A stretch of 64,000 bases of DNA from Nodularia sp034931045 (GCF_034931045.1 NZ_JAYGHH010000015.1:1-64000); one strand, 5' to 3'. Positions 1 to 9,546 are shown, counted from the stretch's first letter. Numbers and translations: made by a program. Notes: generated from the sequence alone by a model not told the origin.

Positions 1-10
1 TTCTGATTGA

Positions 11-1090
11 ATGAAAACTGATATTAAATATGGTTACAGTAGATCAATTCCTGTAATTCCACAATCCAAAAATTCTACAGTAGTGAATAGTTTTGATTCA
101 GAATTCCCGACAATTTTAATAGTTGACGATCATACTGCCAGTAGGATGACTGCCGTTGCTCTCTTATCGATGGAGGGGTACAAAGTTATTGAGGCCGATA
201 GTGGTGGTCGTGCTTTAGCATTGGTAAAACAAAAACAACCAGATTTAATTTTGCTGGATGTGATGATGCCGGGAATAGATGGGTTTGAAGTTTGTCAGCA
301 CCTCAAGCAAGATGAACATACTAGACTCATACCAATAATTTTTATTACAGCTTTAAACGACAGGCGATCGCGCATCCAAGGCATTGAAGTAGGCGCTGAT
401 GACTTTCTGAGCAAACCTTTTGACCGTGTAGAACTAACAGCGCGTGTGAAATCTTTGGTGCGGCAAAAGCGTTTAAATGAAGACTTAGACCATCCTGAGA
501 AAGTATTATTTTCCGTTGCTAGGGCTATTGAAAGCCGTGATCCTAATACGGGCGATCACTGTGAACGGTTAGTCACACTAGGGCAGGCTTTTGGTGAATA
601 CCTCAACCTCTCACGCTATCAAATTCGAGATTTAATGTGGGGTGGTTATCTTCACGATATCGGCAAAGTGGGTATTCCCGATGCAGTACTACTGAAAGAA
701 GGCACACTCAGCCCCGAAGATTGGGTGACTATGAAGCAACACGTTTTAATTGGGGAAAAAATTTGCCTACCCCTACGTAGTATGCAAGGTGTAATTCCCA
801 TTATTCGTCATCATCATGAGCGCTGGGATGGGTCAGGCTACCCAGATGGACTCAAAGAGGATGATATTCCCTACCTAGCACAAGTATTTCAGCTAATTGA
901 TATTTATGATGCTTTAACTAGCGAAAGACCTTATAAAAAAGCATTTACGTTAGAAGAAGCAATATATGTCATCCAACGAGAAACTGATTCAGGTTGGCGC
1001 AATCCCAAACTAGTACAGCAGTTTATAGATTTTATTTGCTTGAGGTCAAAAGAAGCAGGGAGCAAGGAAGAAGACTCAGACGGAGCTTGA
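11..1090 (+). CDS. Response regulator with HD-GYP output domain
   Basis: A 359-residue two-domain protein. Residues about 33-150 are a receiver domain with acidic pair D39-D40, phosphoacceptor D83 (in LLDVMMPG) and conserved K135. Residues about 165-345 are an HD-GYP domain: HD at 215-216, HHE at 268-270 and the GYP signature at 276-278. HD-GYP proteins of the RpfG type hydrolyse cyclic di-GMP, so the likely role is phosphorelay-controlled turnover of this second messenger in the cytoplasm. The partner kinase is not visible; only 10 bases lie upstream, so the ATG start is reasonable but a longer form cannot be excluded. The metal and GYP residues all look intact. Confidence 0.9.
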   Translation: MKTDIKYGYSRSIPVIPQSKNSTVVNSFDSEFPTILIVDDHTASRMTAVALLSMEGYKVIEADSGGRALALVKQKQPDLILLDVMMPGIDGFEVCQHLKQDEHTRLIPIIFITALNDRRSRIQGIEVGADDFLSKPFDRVELTARVKSLVRQKRLNEDLDHPEKVLFSVARAIESRDPNTGDHCERLVTLGQAFGEYLNLSRYQIRDLMWGGYLHDIGKVGIPDAVLLKEGTLSPEDWVTMKQHVLIGEKICLPLRSMQGVIPIIRHHHERWDGSGYPDGLKEDDIPYLAQVFQLIDIYDALTSERPYKKAFTLEEAIYVIQRETDSGWRNPKLVQQFIDFICLRSKEAGSKEEDSDGA

Positions 1091-1101
1091 GTTTGGACTT
1101 T

Positions 1102-1136
1102 GCCCCAGTTCAAGCGCCCTAAAAGGGTGGGGCTTT
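1102..1136 (+). terminator. Possible terminator after the HD-GYP gene
   Basis: GCCCCA (1102-1107) can pair with TGGGGC (1128-1133), with an inner CCCT/AGGG pairing (1117-1120 with 1124-1127), followed by only three T. The arms are convincing but the T run is short, so termination is a guess. Confidence 0.35.
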
Positions 1137-1299
1137 GTACCGCTTTGCTCCCCTCTGTCTCTTCGAGAGAGAGTCTGCTGCCGATGTTCCACAACTGGAA
1201 GATTTTGGTGTTGGCTAAATTAACTGGTATGATTTGAGCCTAAATATGTAAGAAGATCAAGGAAGAAAACGTACTTTACTGATAGCTGATAGCTAAATT

Positions 1300-2685
1300 A
1301 TGGTAGTTGTAGCAATTCTAGCGGCAGGACGCGGCACCAGGATGAAATCACACCTACCCAAGATATTACATTCTTTGGGTGGGCGATCGCTTGTTGAGAG
1401 AGTTCTTGACAGTGTAGAACCGCTTTCACCTTCTCGGCGGATAGTAATTGTGGGATACCAGTCCCAAGAAGTCAAAGCAGCCATACAGTACCCTAACTTG
1501 GAGTTTGTCGAACAAACTCAACAGCTGGGTACAGGTCATGCTATCCAACAATTATTACCCCATCTTGAGGGTTACAATGGGGATTTACTGGTGCTAAATG
1601 GCGATATACCGTTATTACGCACTCAAACCCTGGAACAGCTATTACAAACTCACCAAAAAAATGGCAACGCCGCCACCATCCTCACCTCACACCTAACTGA
1701 ACCCAAGGGCTATGGGCGCGTTTTTTGTAATAGTGAAAATATTGTGCAGCAAATGGTGGAAGATAAAGATTGTAATGCTGCTCAAAAACAAAATACTCGA
1801 ATTAACGCTGGAGTTTACTGTTTTCATTGGCAGGATTTAGCTAAAGTTTTACCCCACTTACAGGCAAATAATGCCCAGAAGGAATATTACCTCACTGATG
1901 CTGTCACCCAAGTCGGCAAAGTCATGGCTGTGGATGTGGAAGATTACCAAGAAATTCTGGGGATAAATGATCGCCTACAATTAGCCACTGCTGACGAGAT
2001 TATCCAAAGAAGAGTCAAGGAAAAATGGATGATGGCTGGTGTGACTCTCATCGATCCTCACAGCATTACCATTGATGAGACAGTAGAATTACAGCCAGAT
2101 GTGATTATTCAACCTCAAACCCACCTACGGGGAAATACCACCATTCAAACCGGGAGTTGCATTGGCCCTGGGAGTTTAATTGAAAATAGCCAATTGGGTG
2201 AAAATGTGACTGTGCAGTATTCTGTAGTCACAGATAGTATCGTACAGACAGGTAGCAAAATTGGCCCTTATGCTCATTTACGTGGTCATGCAGTAGTCGG
2301 TGCTAATTGCCGTGTGGGTAACTTTGTGGAATTGAAAAATACTCAGTTAGGCGATCGCACTAACGCCGCACATTTATCATATTTAGGTGACACCACTACA
2401 GGTACTAAAGTTAACATTGGAGCAGGTACTATTACTGCCAATTACGACGGCGTGAAAAAACATCCTACCCACATAGGCGATCGCACTAAAACCGGTTCTA
2501 ATAGTGTGTTAGTAGCACCAGTAACTCTAGGCGATAACGTTTATGTAGCCGCAGGTTCAACGGTGACAGCAGATGTCCCCGATAATTCTTTAGTAATTGC
2601 CCGTAGTCGTCAAGTAGTTAAACAAGATTGGGAGCAGAAAAAATTGGACAGTGACACCACTAAAATAGACCCTGAAAAAAAGTAA
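1300..2685 (+). CDS. glmU: Bifunctional GlmU: GlcNAc-1-P uridyltransferase / GlcN-1-P acetyltransferase
   Basis: 461 residues, slightly longer than the usual 450-456. The N-terminal nucleotidyltransferase half begins with the signature LAAGRGTRMKSHLPK (7-21) and carries the NGDIPLL metal motif; the C-terminal half is a left-handed beta helix of hexapeptide repeats with the GPYAHLRG and NYDGVKKHPT motifs of the acetyltransferase site. It makes UDP-GlcNAc for peptidoglycan and envelope glycans in two cytosolic steps. No strong ribosome site precedes the ATG. The DUF29 gene follows after 21 bases, so the two may be cotranscribed. The last 15 or so residues are a polar tail not needed by the family. 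Confidence 0.97.
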   Translation: MVVVAILAAGRGTRMKSHLPKILHSLGGRSLVERVLDSVEPLSPSRRIVIVGYQSQEVKAAIQYPNLEFVEQTQQLGTGHAIQQLLPHLEGYNGDLLVLNGDIPLLRTQTLEQLLQTHQKNGNAATILTSHLTEPKGYGRVFCNSENIVQQMVEDKDCNAAQKQNTRINAGVYCFHWQDLAKVLPHLQANNAQKEYYLTDAVTQVGKVMAVDVEDYQEILGINDRLQLATADEIIQRRVKEKWMMAGVTLIDPHSITIDETVELQPDVIIQPQTHLRGNTTIQTGSCIGPGSLIENSQLGENVTVQYSVVTDSIVQTGSKIGPYAHLRGHAVVGANCRVGNFVELKNTQLGDRTNAAHLSYLGDTTTGTKVNIGAGTITANYDGVKKHPTHIGDRTKTGSNSVLVAPVTLGDNVYVAAGSTVTADVPDNSLVIARSRQVVKQDWEQKKLDSDTTKIDPEKK

Positions 2686-2706
2686 AGCCAAAATTTTGAA
2701 TTCAAT

Positions 2707-3155
2707 ATGGAAGAACTACTAGAACTGAGAGAACTTCTAGAACAAGGTAAAATTCCAGAGGCTTTGTTATTAGTGGATGAGTTAGAAGAAATGAGCCTCA
2801 GCGACAAAATCAATAAAATTGATAGTTATGGCGTAATTCTACTCATCCATTTAANNNNNNNNNNNNNNNNNNNNNNNNNNNNNNNNNNCAAGCTGAAAAC
2901 CGTTCTACTCGTTCTTGGGAAATTTCCATAGAAAATGCGGTGCGGGAAATCAACAAAACAAACAAGCGCCGCAAATCTGGCGGTAACTACTTGAATCAGA
3001 CAGAATTAATGGATATTCTGGAACAAGCATATCAAATAGCCCTCAAAAAAGCGGCGCTTGAAACATTAGAAGGACGTTATGAAGCTGAAGAACTAGCAGC
3101 AATGGTTCACAAACCCGAAATTCTCACTCAAGCACTAGAACTAATCCAAAAATGA
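2707..3155 (+). CDS. DUF29-type protein, interrupted by an assembly gap
   Basis: Two open pieces flank 34 N. The 5' piece from the ATG at 2707 encodes a leucine- and glutamate-rich helix ending in YGVILLIHL; the 3' piece, readable from 2889, begins QAENRSTRSWEISIENAVRE and ends ALELIQK. This order (acidic helix, LxxHLLKW-like helix, RSxSW motif) matches the DUF29 family of small cyanobacterial proteins of about 145 residues, function unknown. The two pieces are out of frame across the gap as written, which is best explained by the N run not having the true length. A real frameshift cannot be excluded. It follows glmU closely. Confidence 0.7.
2855..2888. other. Assembly gap (34 N)
   Basis: A run of N inside the DUF29 gene. 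Because the flanking coding pieces are in different frames, the length is probably nominal. Confidence 0.95.
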
Positions 3156-3162
3156 GCAATTC

Positions 3163-3206
3163 CCTCCGCGAACCTCTGCGTTAACCTCCGCGAACCTCTG
3201 CGTTAA
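3163..3206. repeat. Two perfect 22-bp tandem copies
   Basis: The 22-bp unit starting CCTCCGCGAACC occurs at 3163-3184 and again at 3185-3206 without a mismatch. Related text (CGCAGAGGCGC) recurs in the N-ATPase operon spacers near 39300 and 40490, so this is part of a dispersed repeat family. Confidence 0.85.
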
Positions 3207-3215
3207 AAAAATCAC

Positions 3216-4169
3216 TTAACAACAACCAACTAACTCACCATTATTCCATTCCAAAGTATCACCAATGCTTGTGCCATCATGGTAAGCAGCAAGTAACACC
3301 TCACTAGTTTTCCCCCATGATATCGCCCCAGACGCATCTAAAGCGATCGCACCCAAATCGCGCTGATTTTTACTAGCTTCGGTAAACGAGCGCTGCATAG
3401 CGTCCTGAAGCAACATTCCATCCGTCACCCGCACCACAATTTTGGCAGCTAAACACTCATCAATAATATCTTCCCCAATACCAGTACAACTGACTGCTGC
3501 ATAACTAGTAGCATAATTACCTGCGGGCATAGCAGAATCACTGACTCTACCAATGCGCTCAAAGCCTTTACCACCTGTAGAAGTGCCAACAGCCAACCCA
3601 CCAGAGGCATCTAAAACGACCACACCAATAGTGCCACGTCCCGCATTACTGCTTTCCACTAATTCCGGTTCAGCTACAACACCAGCCATTGTGCTTTTAA
3701 AATTATCCTGGCGTTCTTGGATCCATTCATTTAATCTTAAATCAGTTAAAGCATTGTAGCTGGGAATTTGTAACTCCCGTGCCAATTCAGCCGCACCATA
3801 ATCAGAAAGTACCCGGTCTGGCGAACTTTGTAGAAAGTGTACCAACTCAATGGGATTTTTTACCCGCGAAATATTAATTACACCACTAAAACGGCCTGAT
3901 GTACCATCCATCAAAGAAGCACTCATGCGGATTTGACCATCTGATTGCAGTACAGAACCAGTACCAGCATTAAAGCGGGGATCATCTTCTAACATTTGGC
4001 AACCTAGCAACACCGCCTCAGATGCAGTTGCGCCTGACAGTAGAAGAGAATAGACTGCCTCTACTACCGTATAGAGTGATCGGCGCACCGACTCTAATCC
4101 TCCTTTACCGTGGAGAGAACTACCAGCTCCTCCATGAATAATTACTTTAGGTTGCACCTGTAAATTCAT
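3216..4169 (-). CDS. iaaA: Plant-type L-asparaginase / isoaspartyl peptidase
   Basis: 317 residues of the N-terminal nucleophile hydrolase family (EcAIII/IaaA). The precursor should cleave itself at G179/T180 in NAGRGTIGVV, leaving T180 as the nucleophile of the beta chain; downstream GTSTGGKGFERIGRVSD binds the aspartyl group and GDLGAIALDASG-like text closes the fold. The N-terminal VIIHGGAGS strand is typical. It hydrolyses asparagine and beta-aspartyl dipeptides; in cyanobacteria it also takes part in cyanophycin dipeptide breakdown, which is family knowledge and not shown here. It faces glmU-DUF29 convergently, with a 22-bp tandem repeat between the ends. Confidence 0.93.
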   Translation of the reverse strand: MNLQVQPKVIIHGGAGSSLHGKGGLESVRRSLYTVVEAVYSLLLSGATASEAVLLGCQMLEDDPRFNAGTGSVLQSDGQIRMSASLMDGTSGRFSGVINISRVKNPIELVHFLQSSPDRVLSDYGAAELARELQIPSYNALTDLRLNEWIQERQDNFKSTMAGVVAEPELVESSNAGRGTIGVVVLDASGGLAVGTSTGGKGFERIGRVSDSAMPAGNYATSYAAVSCTGIGEDIIDECLAAKIVVRVTDGMLLQDAMQRSFTEASKNQRDLGAIALDASGAISWGKTSEVLLAAYHDGTSIGDTLEWNNGELVGCC

Positions 4170-4228
4170 CTATCTATAACCCTTGCGCTATTTGCGTCTC
4201 AGTTGTATTTAGCTTAACTATGTGAGGA

Positions 4229-4335
4229 AAGTGCTGAGTGCTGAGTAAGTTTCTTCTCCCCTGCACCCTGCCCCCTGCACCCTGCCTCTTCTCCCCTACA
4301 CCCTGCCCCCTGCCCCCTGCCTCTTCCCTGTTCCT
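4229..4335. repeat. Composite tandem-repeat element, copy A
   Basis: Short GTGCTGAGT repeats, then a core AGTTTCTTCTCC, then a run of CCCTGC-type heptamers. The same order recurs near 8680, 59046 and, reversed, near 56534, so this is a dispersed composite rather than simple slippage. Confidence 0.8.
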
Positions 4336-4491
4336 TCACTCTTTAACCTCAGAACGACGACGACGGCAACGTTCTGAGCAGTATTTCACCTCGTCCCAAC
4401 AATCTTGCCATTTCTTGCGCCAAGTGAAAGAACGTTGACATACCGGACAAATTTTTGTAGGTAGGTCTGATTTAGAACGAACTCGTCCCAT
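4336..4491 (-). CDS. DUF2256 small zinc-ribbon-like protein
   Basis: A 51-residue protein read from ATG at 4491 to TGA at 4336. It contains C15-P-V-C18 and C38-x3-C42, a probable zinc site, within the conserved sequence ICPVC...FTWRKKW..CWDEVKYCSERCRR that defines DUF2256. Function unknown; the family is small, basic and often found beside photolyase or stress genes elsewhere. Here it lies 85 bases downstream of the GAF sensor gene in the same direction and stops right at the edge of a tandem-repeat element. All four cysteines and the basic tail are intact. Confidence 0.85.
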   Translation of the reverse strand: MGRVRSKSDLPTKICPVCQRSFTWRKKWQDCWDEVKYCSERCRRRRSEVKE

Positions 4492-4576
4492 GATGAATAC
4501 TGTGCAAATTTGAACTGAATTTTTGAAAGCAATGGAAAATTATTATAACGATTTTGTAGTAAAGGAAGGATACTTA

Positions 4577-7450
4577 CTAACAACTTTTGGCAGCCAATGG
4601 CAAGAGTAAGCGACTCACTACCCGGCTATCCGGTAACTGATAGACATACAATTCTCCTCCTAGTTCCTGCATGAGATTTTGACAGATTCGTAGATGTAAG
4701 CCTGGGGGTTTCTTGAGGACAGAAAGTTTTAGCACATCCTTGGATGTAGTGTGATGTAGTTCTGCCAAAAGCTGTGGTTCAATCAAGCCATTATCTGTAA
4801 TCGATAACTCTAATAATTGCTCATCTAAACGGCGACACCAAATATCAATTCTGCCCCCGCTTTGAGAACGTTGACAAGCAAACATTAACAATTCGTGCAG
4901 GATTAATTCAATTTTGACAATATCACCAGAGATGGCCATTGAAGAGGGATAGCTTGAGGTTTGAATACCTGGGAGAAATGAAGAAGTACTGACTATTTCT
5001 GGTTCTGCACCCGATTGTCCCAAACCATGCACACCTACCCATAACTTATGTTGCTCCAATACAGTTTCGACTCGTTCAAGCGATCGCTTGAGTAAACTGG
5101 AGATAGGCATAGTCTCCACACTTTTATGCAACTGCCATTGTTCCAGATTGAGTAATCCATTCATGGAAGCGTTTGTCTGGTCTAACTGTTGTAAGAGTAA
5201 TTGGTAACGTGTGCGAGTCAAATCATTACTAGGAATACCTAAGTTATGTATTTGTTCCAGTAACAATGCTGTTGTTCTGTGGATTTCCTCAAGACGACTA
5301 TGTTTATACCAATTGAGCTGTTGTAACTGGTTGTTAGCAGGCTCTAAAAGTTGGGTAATTTGCTGTTGACGACGCGACCAAGCTAACTGAGTCACCAACG
5401 TTTCCATCGCATTAAGATTGATGTGTGACCATTTTCGTGGCCGATGGTCTGCTATCACTACTACGGCTGTAGGTTCATAAATAGTAGTAGTACGTAACGC
5501 CATGATTAAAATTTGACCAATGCCTGAACCATTCAACCACTTTCTGGTTTCCGGTGGTAAATCATCCACAGTGAAACCCAGGTAACTATTCTGGGAAAGC
5601 GCCCACTGGATTAAAGCTTCAGATTGAATACTTATTTGTACATCTTTAGCAATTTCAAATTTATGATCAGTACTTAATTCGATAATTTCTGCATAAGTTT
5701 GACCAGAAGACCAAGATAACATGAGTACCAAGGGACAATCGAGAATATATGCTATTTGTTCAAGTACTGTATGTTCTAAATATTTTTCCTTGATGTCGGT
5801 TGTGGAACTTTGCTCGCTCTGTTCTAGCGCCCGTAGGCATTGCTGAATGCCATACAATACCTTTTGTTGCTGGTCGTTCTCAGTTTGTAGTTGCCATTGG
5901 TGGACAACTACACCAATTTGTTGACCAACGACCCAAAGCAATTCTTTTTCCAAGTTTGACCAAGTACGATGAGTTTCGTGAGTAATCAGCAACAATGCGT
6001 TTGGTGTATGACCTTGATTACAATTACAAATTAACAGCGATCGCACGCCATGTTCTAGTAGGAGAGGTTGCCAGTTTAAAAACCGCAAATCTTCATCTAA
6101 TTTCTCCACTTCTAGGGCAGTTGTAGCCGAGTTAAATAAAGAAATATCTACTTCTGTGAGTTCATCAAGAGGGAAGATTAAAAGCCGGCGGTTTTGAGGT
6201 TGGTTTTGGTAGATAATTTGATAATTATTTTGGTCACTATCGTATAGTAATAGTAAAAATCGGTTAGCTGCTAGTCGCTCTAAAAGTTTTGTGGCACAAG
6301 TGCGGATAATTCCGTTAAATTCATGCTTGTAATAAATAGCTTGGGCAACTTGGCTAGTCAGATGAGTATCATCTTGAATTTGTTTGATGGTACTTTCCAT
6401 ATTATCGATAGGCGCAACTAAAGAGACAATCCCCGCAGCACCTTGGACAAAATTCTTATCTGCCTCTGTCCAAATTCGTGGTTCATGATCTTCCACTGCC
6501 AGAAAACCTAGTAGATCCTTTTGCCAAATAATCGGAGCTGCTAAAAGCGATCGCACCCGCAAGCGTTGTAATAATTTGACTGTAAAATGGCTTTTGAGAG
6601 AACTACGCGCATCACCGATTAAAACAAGTTCATTGACTGATAAAGCATAATATAATTCACTCAATTCCTGCACTGTCATGCCTGCTGCTGGTTGATGAAG
6701 TCCATAATTATGACCCAGATGGGCTAGATGATTGCTCATCCGACACCAAAAATAACGCCCTTGTCGCTCAAACCAATAAATATTTGTCCGGCTGGGAAAG
6801 ATAAATTTATGAGTCGCCTCTACTACTGCTTTAAGTCGTTGATCTAAATTATTTAGGCTACGGATATTTTCTAGTAATTTTAATAATTCTTTCTCAGGGC
6901 GTTTACTTTGTTGTTGCTGTGAATCTATCTCTTTTTGATATAAAACTGCCCCTAATGCCCCTAAAATTATTGTCAATCTAGTTTTTGAGTCTCCTGGTAG
7001 CAAGTAACCCCAACGTTCTGATCCGAGTAATAGTAAACCTAAAAAACGGTCTTTATGGCGAATAGGCCAAAAAATCGTTCCCTGGATATTAAATTTTATG
7101 CCAAATTTTTGCCATGTTGAGGCACGGGCTTCCTTACGTAAATCTACTACACCTAATGGCCCTTGTTCAATGACGACTTGCTCTAAAATGTCCCCTGGAC
7201 TCAGAACAACCCGTTGTCTTAAAAAACTTGTGTCGCGATTAGGTGTAACACCACCTCGACCTAATAATGTATGTTTAACCCGATCATAAAGTGCAATCCA
7301 AATTAAACTGTAATCAAAATACTTTTCAATATAGGAAATAGTACTTGAAATCAGAACGTCAACATCATCTTCTTCTCTCAGAGTTTGGAGGATGCTGCAC
7401 AACGCAATGATCTGTTGTTCGTCGGTCAAAGATTTTTGTGGCTGCCCCAT
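4577..7450 (-). CDS. Multi-GAF sensor protein with degenerate histidine-kinase end
   Basis: 957 residues, cytosolic, no membrane segments. Two to three GAF-like modules occupy about residues 15-190, 205-350 and 370-530, with a further GAF-like block near 560-700. A helical stretch about 705-790 sits where a dimerisation domain is expected, and 820-955 looks like a HATPase fold: SITDNG resembles the D-x-G box and the final GLHLRICQNLMQELGG a G2 box. The N-box reads HELLMFACQ and lacks the conserved Asn, so ATP binding is doubtful. Role: signal or pigment/ligand sensing, substrate unknown. It is divergent from pyrD and runs toward the DUF2256 gene. Confidence 0.75.
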   Translation of the reverse strand: MGQPQKSLTDEQQIIALCSILQTLREEDDVDVLISSTISYIEKYFDYSLIWIALYDRVKHTLLGRGGVTPNRDTSFLRQRVVLSPGDILEQVVIEQGPLGVVDLRKEARASTWQKFGIKFNIQGTIFWPIRHKDRFLGLLLLGSERWGYLLPGDSKTRLTIILGALGAVLYQKEIDSQQQQSKRPEKELLKLLENIRSLNNLDQRLKAVVEATHKFIFPSRTNIYWFERQGRYFWCRMSNHLAHLGHNYGLHQPAAGMTVQELSELYYALSVNELVLIGDARSSLKSHFTVKLLQRLRVRSLLAAPIIWQKDLLGFLAVEDHEPRIWTEADKNFVQGAAGIVSLVAPIDNMESTIKQIQDDTHLTSQVAQAIYYKHEFNGIIRTCATKLLERLAANRFLLLLYDSDQNNYQIIYQNQPQNRRLLIFPLDELTEVDISLFNSATTALEVEKLDEDLRFLNWQPLLLEHGVRSLLICNCNQGHTPNALLLITHETHRTWSNLEKELLWVVGQQIGVVVHQWQLQTENDQQQKVLYGIQQCLRALEQSEQSSTTDIKEKYLEHTVLEQIAYILDCPLVLMLSWSSGQTYAEIIELSTDHKFEIAKDVQISIQSEALIQWALSQNSYLGFTVDDLPPETRKWLNGSGIGQILIMALRTTTIYEPTAVVVIADHRPRKWSHINLNAMETLVTQLAWSRRQQQITQLLEPANNQLQQLNWYKHSRLEEIHRTTALLLEQIHNLGIPSNDLTRTRYQLLLQQLDQTNASMNGLLNLEQWQLHKSVETMPISSLLKRSLERVETVLEQHKLWVGVHGLGQSGAEPEIVSTSSFLPGIQTSSYPSSMAISGDIVKIELILHELLMFACQRSQSGGRIDIWCRRLDEQLLELSITDNGLIEPQLLAELHHTTSKDVLKLSVLKKPPGLHLRICQNLMQELGGELYVYQLPDSRVVSRLLLPLAAKSC

Positions 7451-7554
7451 CTGAATTATTGATCAACTTAGTTTGTGATATATTAAGATGCCCAGAAAAA
7501 CATCCTGACTCAAAATAGTTATGGATGATTGCTGGAAGTTCTGGGTAAATTTAC

Positions 7555-8685
7555 ATGGATATTTATCAAGTTACAATTCGTCCTCTATTATTTAATCTGC
7601 TCAAAGCAGATCCAGAGTGGTTACATCAGCAGACGATTAATCGTCTCAAATGGTTATCACAGACCAGCAATCCTTCTGCTCACTGGGTAAATCAACATCT
7701 AAAGCAGTTCTTTTGTCTGAAAGATTCACGCCTCGAACAAAATTTGTTTGGGCTAAACTTCCCCAATCCTTTGGGGTTAGCCGCCGGTTTTGATAAAGAT
7801 GGTGTTGCTACTCAAATTTGGTCTAGTCTTGGTTTTGGCTTTGCCGAATTAGGAACTGTAACCTTTGTAGCACAACCGGGAAACTCTCGCCCCCGTTTAT
7901 TTCGCTTACCCTTGGATCAAGCTGCTCTTAACCGCATGGGTTTTAATAATAGCGGAGCCGCAGCAATGGCAATAAGGTTAACACAACAAAAGCAAAAGTT
8001 AGCCTGGTCAATTCCCATAGGTATAAATTTAGGTAAATCTAAGGTTACACCCTTAGAAGCAGCTGGAGTAGATTATCTTAACAGTTTTCGCGCACTTAAA
8101 GAGTTGGGTGACTATTTTGTAGTGAATGTCTCTTCTCCCAATACTCCTGGGTTGCGATCGCTCCAAGATGCTGCCATGCTTGGTTCTATCTTGGATTTAT
8201 TACAGCAGGAAAATAAAGCACGAAAACCAATATTTGTCAAGATTGCGCCGGATTTATCATGGGAAGCGATCGCCGACATTATTACCTTAGCCAAGACTTA
8301 TCAACTAGCCGGAATTATTGCCACCAATACCACCATTCGCCGTGATGGATTAAAAACTCAAATAATTAAACAAACAGGCAAATCACCCCAGGAAGAAGCA
8401 GGGGGAATTAGTGGTGCGCCAGTACGCGATCGCTCCACAGAGGTAATTCGATTTATTTGGCAACAAACCCAAGGGCAAATTCCCATCATCGGTGTTGGTG
8501 GCATTTTTACCGCAGCAGACGCTTGGGAAAAAATCACTGCTGGAGCAAGTTTAATTCAAGTTTATACAGGCTGGATTTACGAAGGACCGATGATGGTACG
8601 CCGGATTTTAGAGGGTTTGCTTTTAAATCTGGAAAAAAATCAGTTAAATTCCATCACCGAGGCCGTAGGTAGAGGAAAGTGCTGA
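7555..8685 (+). CDS. pyrD: Dihydroorotate dehydrogenase (quinone), class 2
   Basis: 376 residues. The amphipathic N-terminal helices (residues about 1-45, MDIYQVTIRPLLFNLLKADP) are the class 2 membrane-binding, quinone-access extension. The FMN barrel follows, with GLAAGFDKDG (74-83), the catalytic serine region NVSSPNTPGLR (191-201) and GVGGIF near the end. It oxidises dihydroorotate to orotate in pyrimidine synthesis at the membrane face, passing electrons to quinone. The gene stands alone, divergent from the GAF sensor, and runs into a tandem-repeat element immediately after its stop. Confidence 0.96.
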   Translation: MDIYQVTIRPLLFNLLKADPEWLHQQTINRLKWLSQTSNPSAHWVNQHLKQFFCLKDSRLEQNLFGLNFPNPLGLAAGFDKDGVATQIWSSLGFGFAELGTVTFVAQPGNSRPRLFRLPLDQAALNRMGFNNSGAAAMAIRLTQQKQKLAWSIPIGINLGKSKVTPLEAAGVDYLNSFRALKELGDYFVVNVSSPNTPGLRSLQDAAMLGSILDLLQQENKARKPIFVKIAPDLSWEAIADIITLAKTYQLAGIIATNTTIRRDGLKTQIIKQTGKSPQEEAGGISGAPVRDRSTEVIRFIWQQTQGQIPIIGVGGIFTAADAWEKITAGASLIQVYTGWIYEGPMMVRRILEGLLLNLEKNQLNSITEAVGRGKC

Positions 8686-8817
8686 GTGGGGAAAGTGCTG
8701 AGTGCTGAGTGCTGAGTGCTGAGTAAAGAAAGTTATGAGTAAGTTTCTTGTCCCCCTGCGCCCTGCACCCTGCGCCCCTGCTTCTTCCCCCCTGCACCCT
8801 GCCCCTCTGCCTCTTTG
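8680..8817. repeat. Composite tandem-repeat element, copy B
   Basis: GTGCTGAGT units, a core AAGAAAGTTATGAGTAAG, then GTTTCTTG and CCCTGC-type heptamers, the same order as at 4229 and 59046. It fills the space between the pyrD stop and the convergent gene at 8818. Confidence 0.8.
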
Positions 8818-9546
8818 CTAACCTTCCTCCAGTGGGAAAAACTCCTTAGTTTTTTCCGAGTAGGTCCAGGCGATACCATCAGGGTCTTTGTTACGACACC
8901 ACTCTGGAAACTCTGGATCATTGCGACGTTTGTAAACTGTGCTGGAATAAACATTTAACCGCTTGGCCAGTTCTGATTGGATCAGAGAACCAAAAATTAA
9001 CTGCTGTTCTAGCGATCGCGTAACTTCTTTATGGGTTTCTGGTGGGGGTGCTTCAGTTTCCGGTTCTGACTCCACTGACTGGGGTTCTGGTGCAGCTAAA
9101 AGCGATGGTCGCGCAGTTTTAGTCACTGGTTGAGCCGCAAGCTCTTGAGTTGGTTCACTACTATCAAGAATATCGCCCAGAATACTGGCATTGATAAAGT
9201 AATAAACCTCACCCCCGTCTTGTGAGTTCTGTACACTGGCACCGAACTCATTAGCCTTACTATCTAAATAGCGTTTTGCCGTTGTCCCCGAAAAATTTCC
9301 CCTGATCGCCAAATCCATTGGCGTAATTTTGCCTTGAGTTTCCCGAATCATTTCGTGGAAAACTGGATTAACTTTTCCAGACCACTGCTGCCATTGATAT
9401 TGTTGCCAAACTTGGAAACCAATTGCCAGCATCAGAATCGCCAGTAAAATTCTCCAGGTAGCAACCAGGAAAATAATTAAAAACGAGATTGGCAAAAGTA
9501 GAACGAGAAACCCTTTCCCGTTGCTTTCTATTAATTTTTCACTCAT
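8818..9546 (-). CDS. Membrane-anchored protein with HTH-like C-terminus
   Basis: 242 residues from the ATG at 9546 (a TTG 15 bases earlier is also open; neither has a clear ribosome site). A hydrophobic block about residues 13-45 can form one or two membrane helices. A soluble middle part follows, then a Pro/Glu-rich linker with PEPQSVESEPETEAPPPE, and a C-terminal segment LIQSELAKRLNVYSSTVYKR that looks like a helix-turn-helix. I do not recognise a named family. A membrane anchor joined to a possible DNA- or RNA-binding module is unusual; the HTH call is a pattern judgement only. The gene is flanked by repeats on both sides. Confidence 0.6.
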   Translation of the reverse strand: MSEKLIESNGKGFLVLLLPISFLIIFLVATWRILLAILMLAIGFQVWQQYQWQQWSGKVNPVFHEMIRETQGKITPMDLAIRGNFSGTTAKRYLDSKANEFGASVQNSQDGGEVYYFINASILGDILDSSEPTQELAAQPVTKTARPSLLAAPEPQSVESEPETEAPPPETHKEVTRSLEQQLIFGSLIQSELAKRLNVYSSTVYKRRNDPEFPEWCRNKDPDGIAWTYSEKTKEFFPLEEG

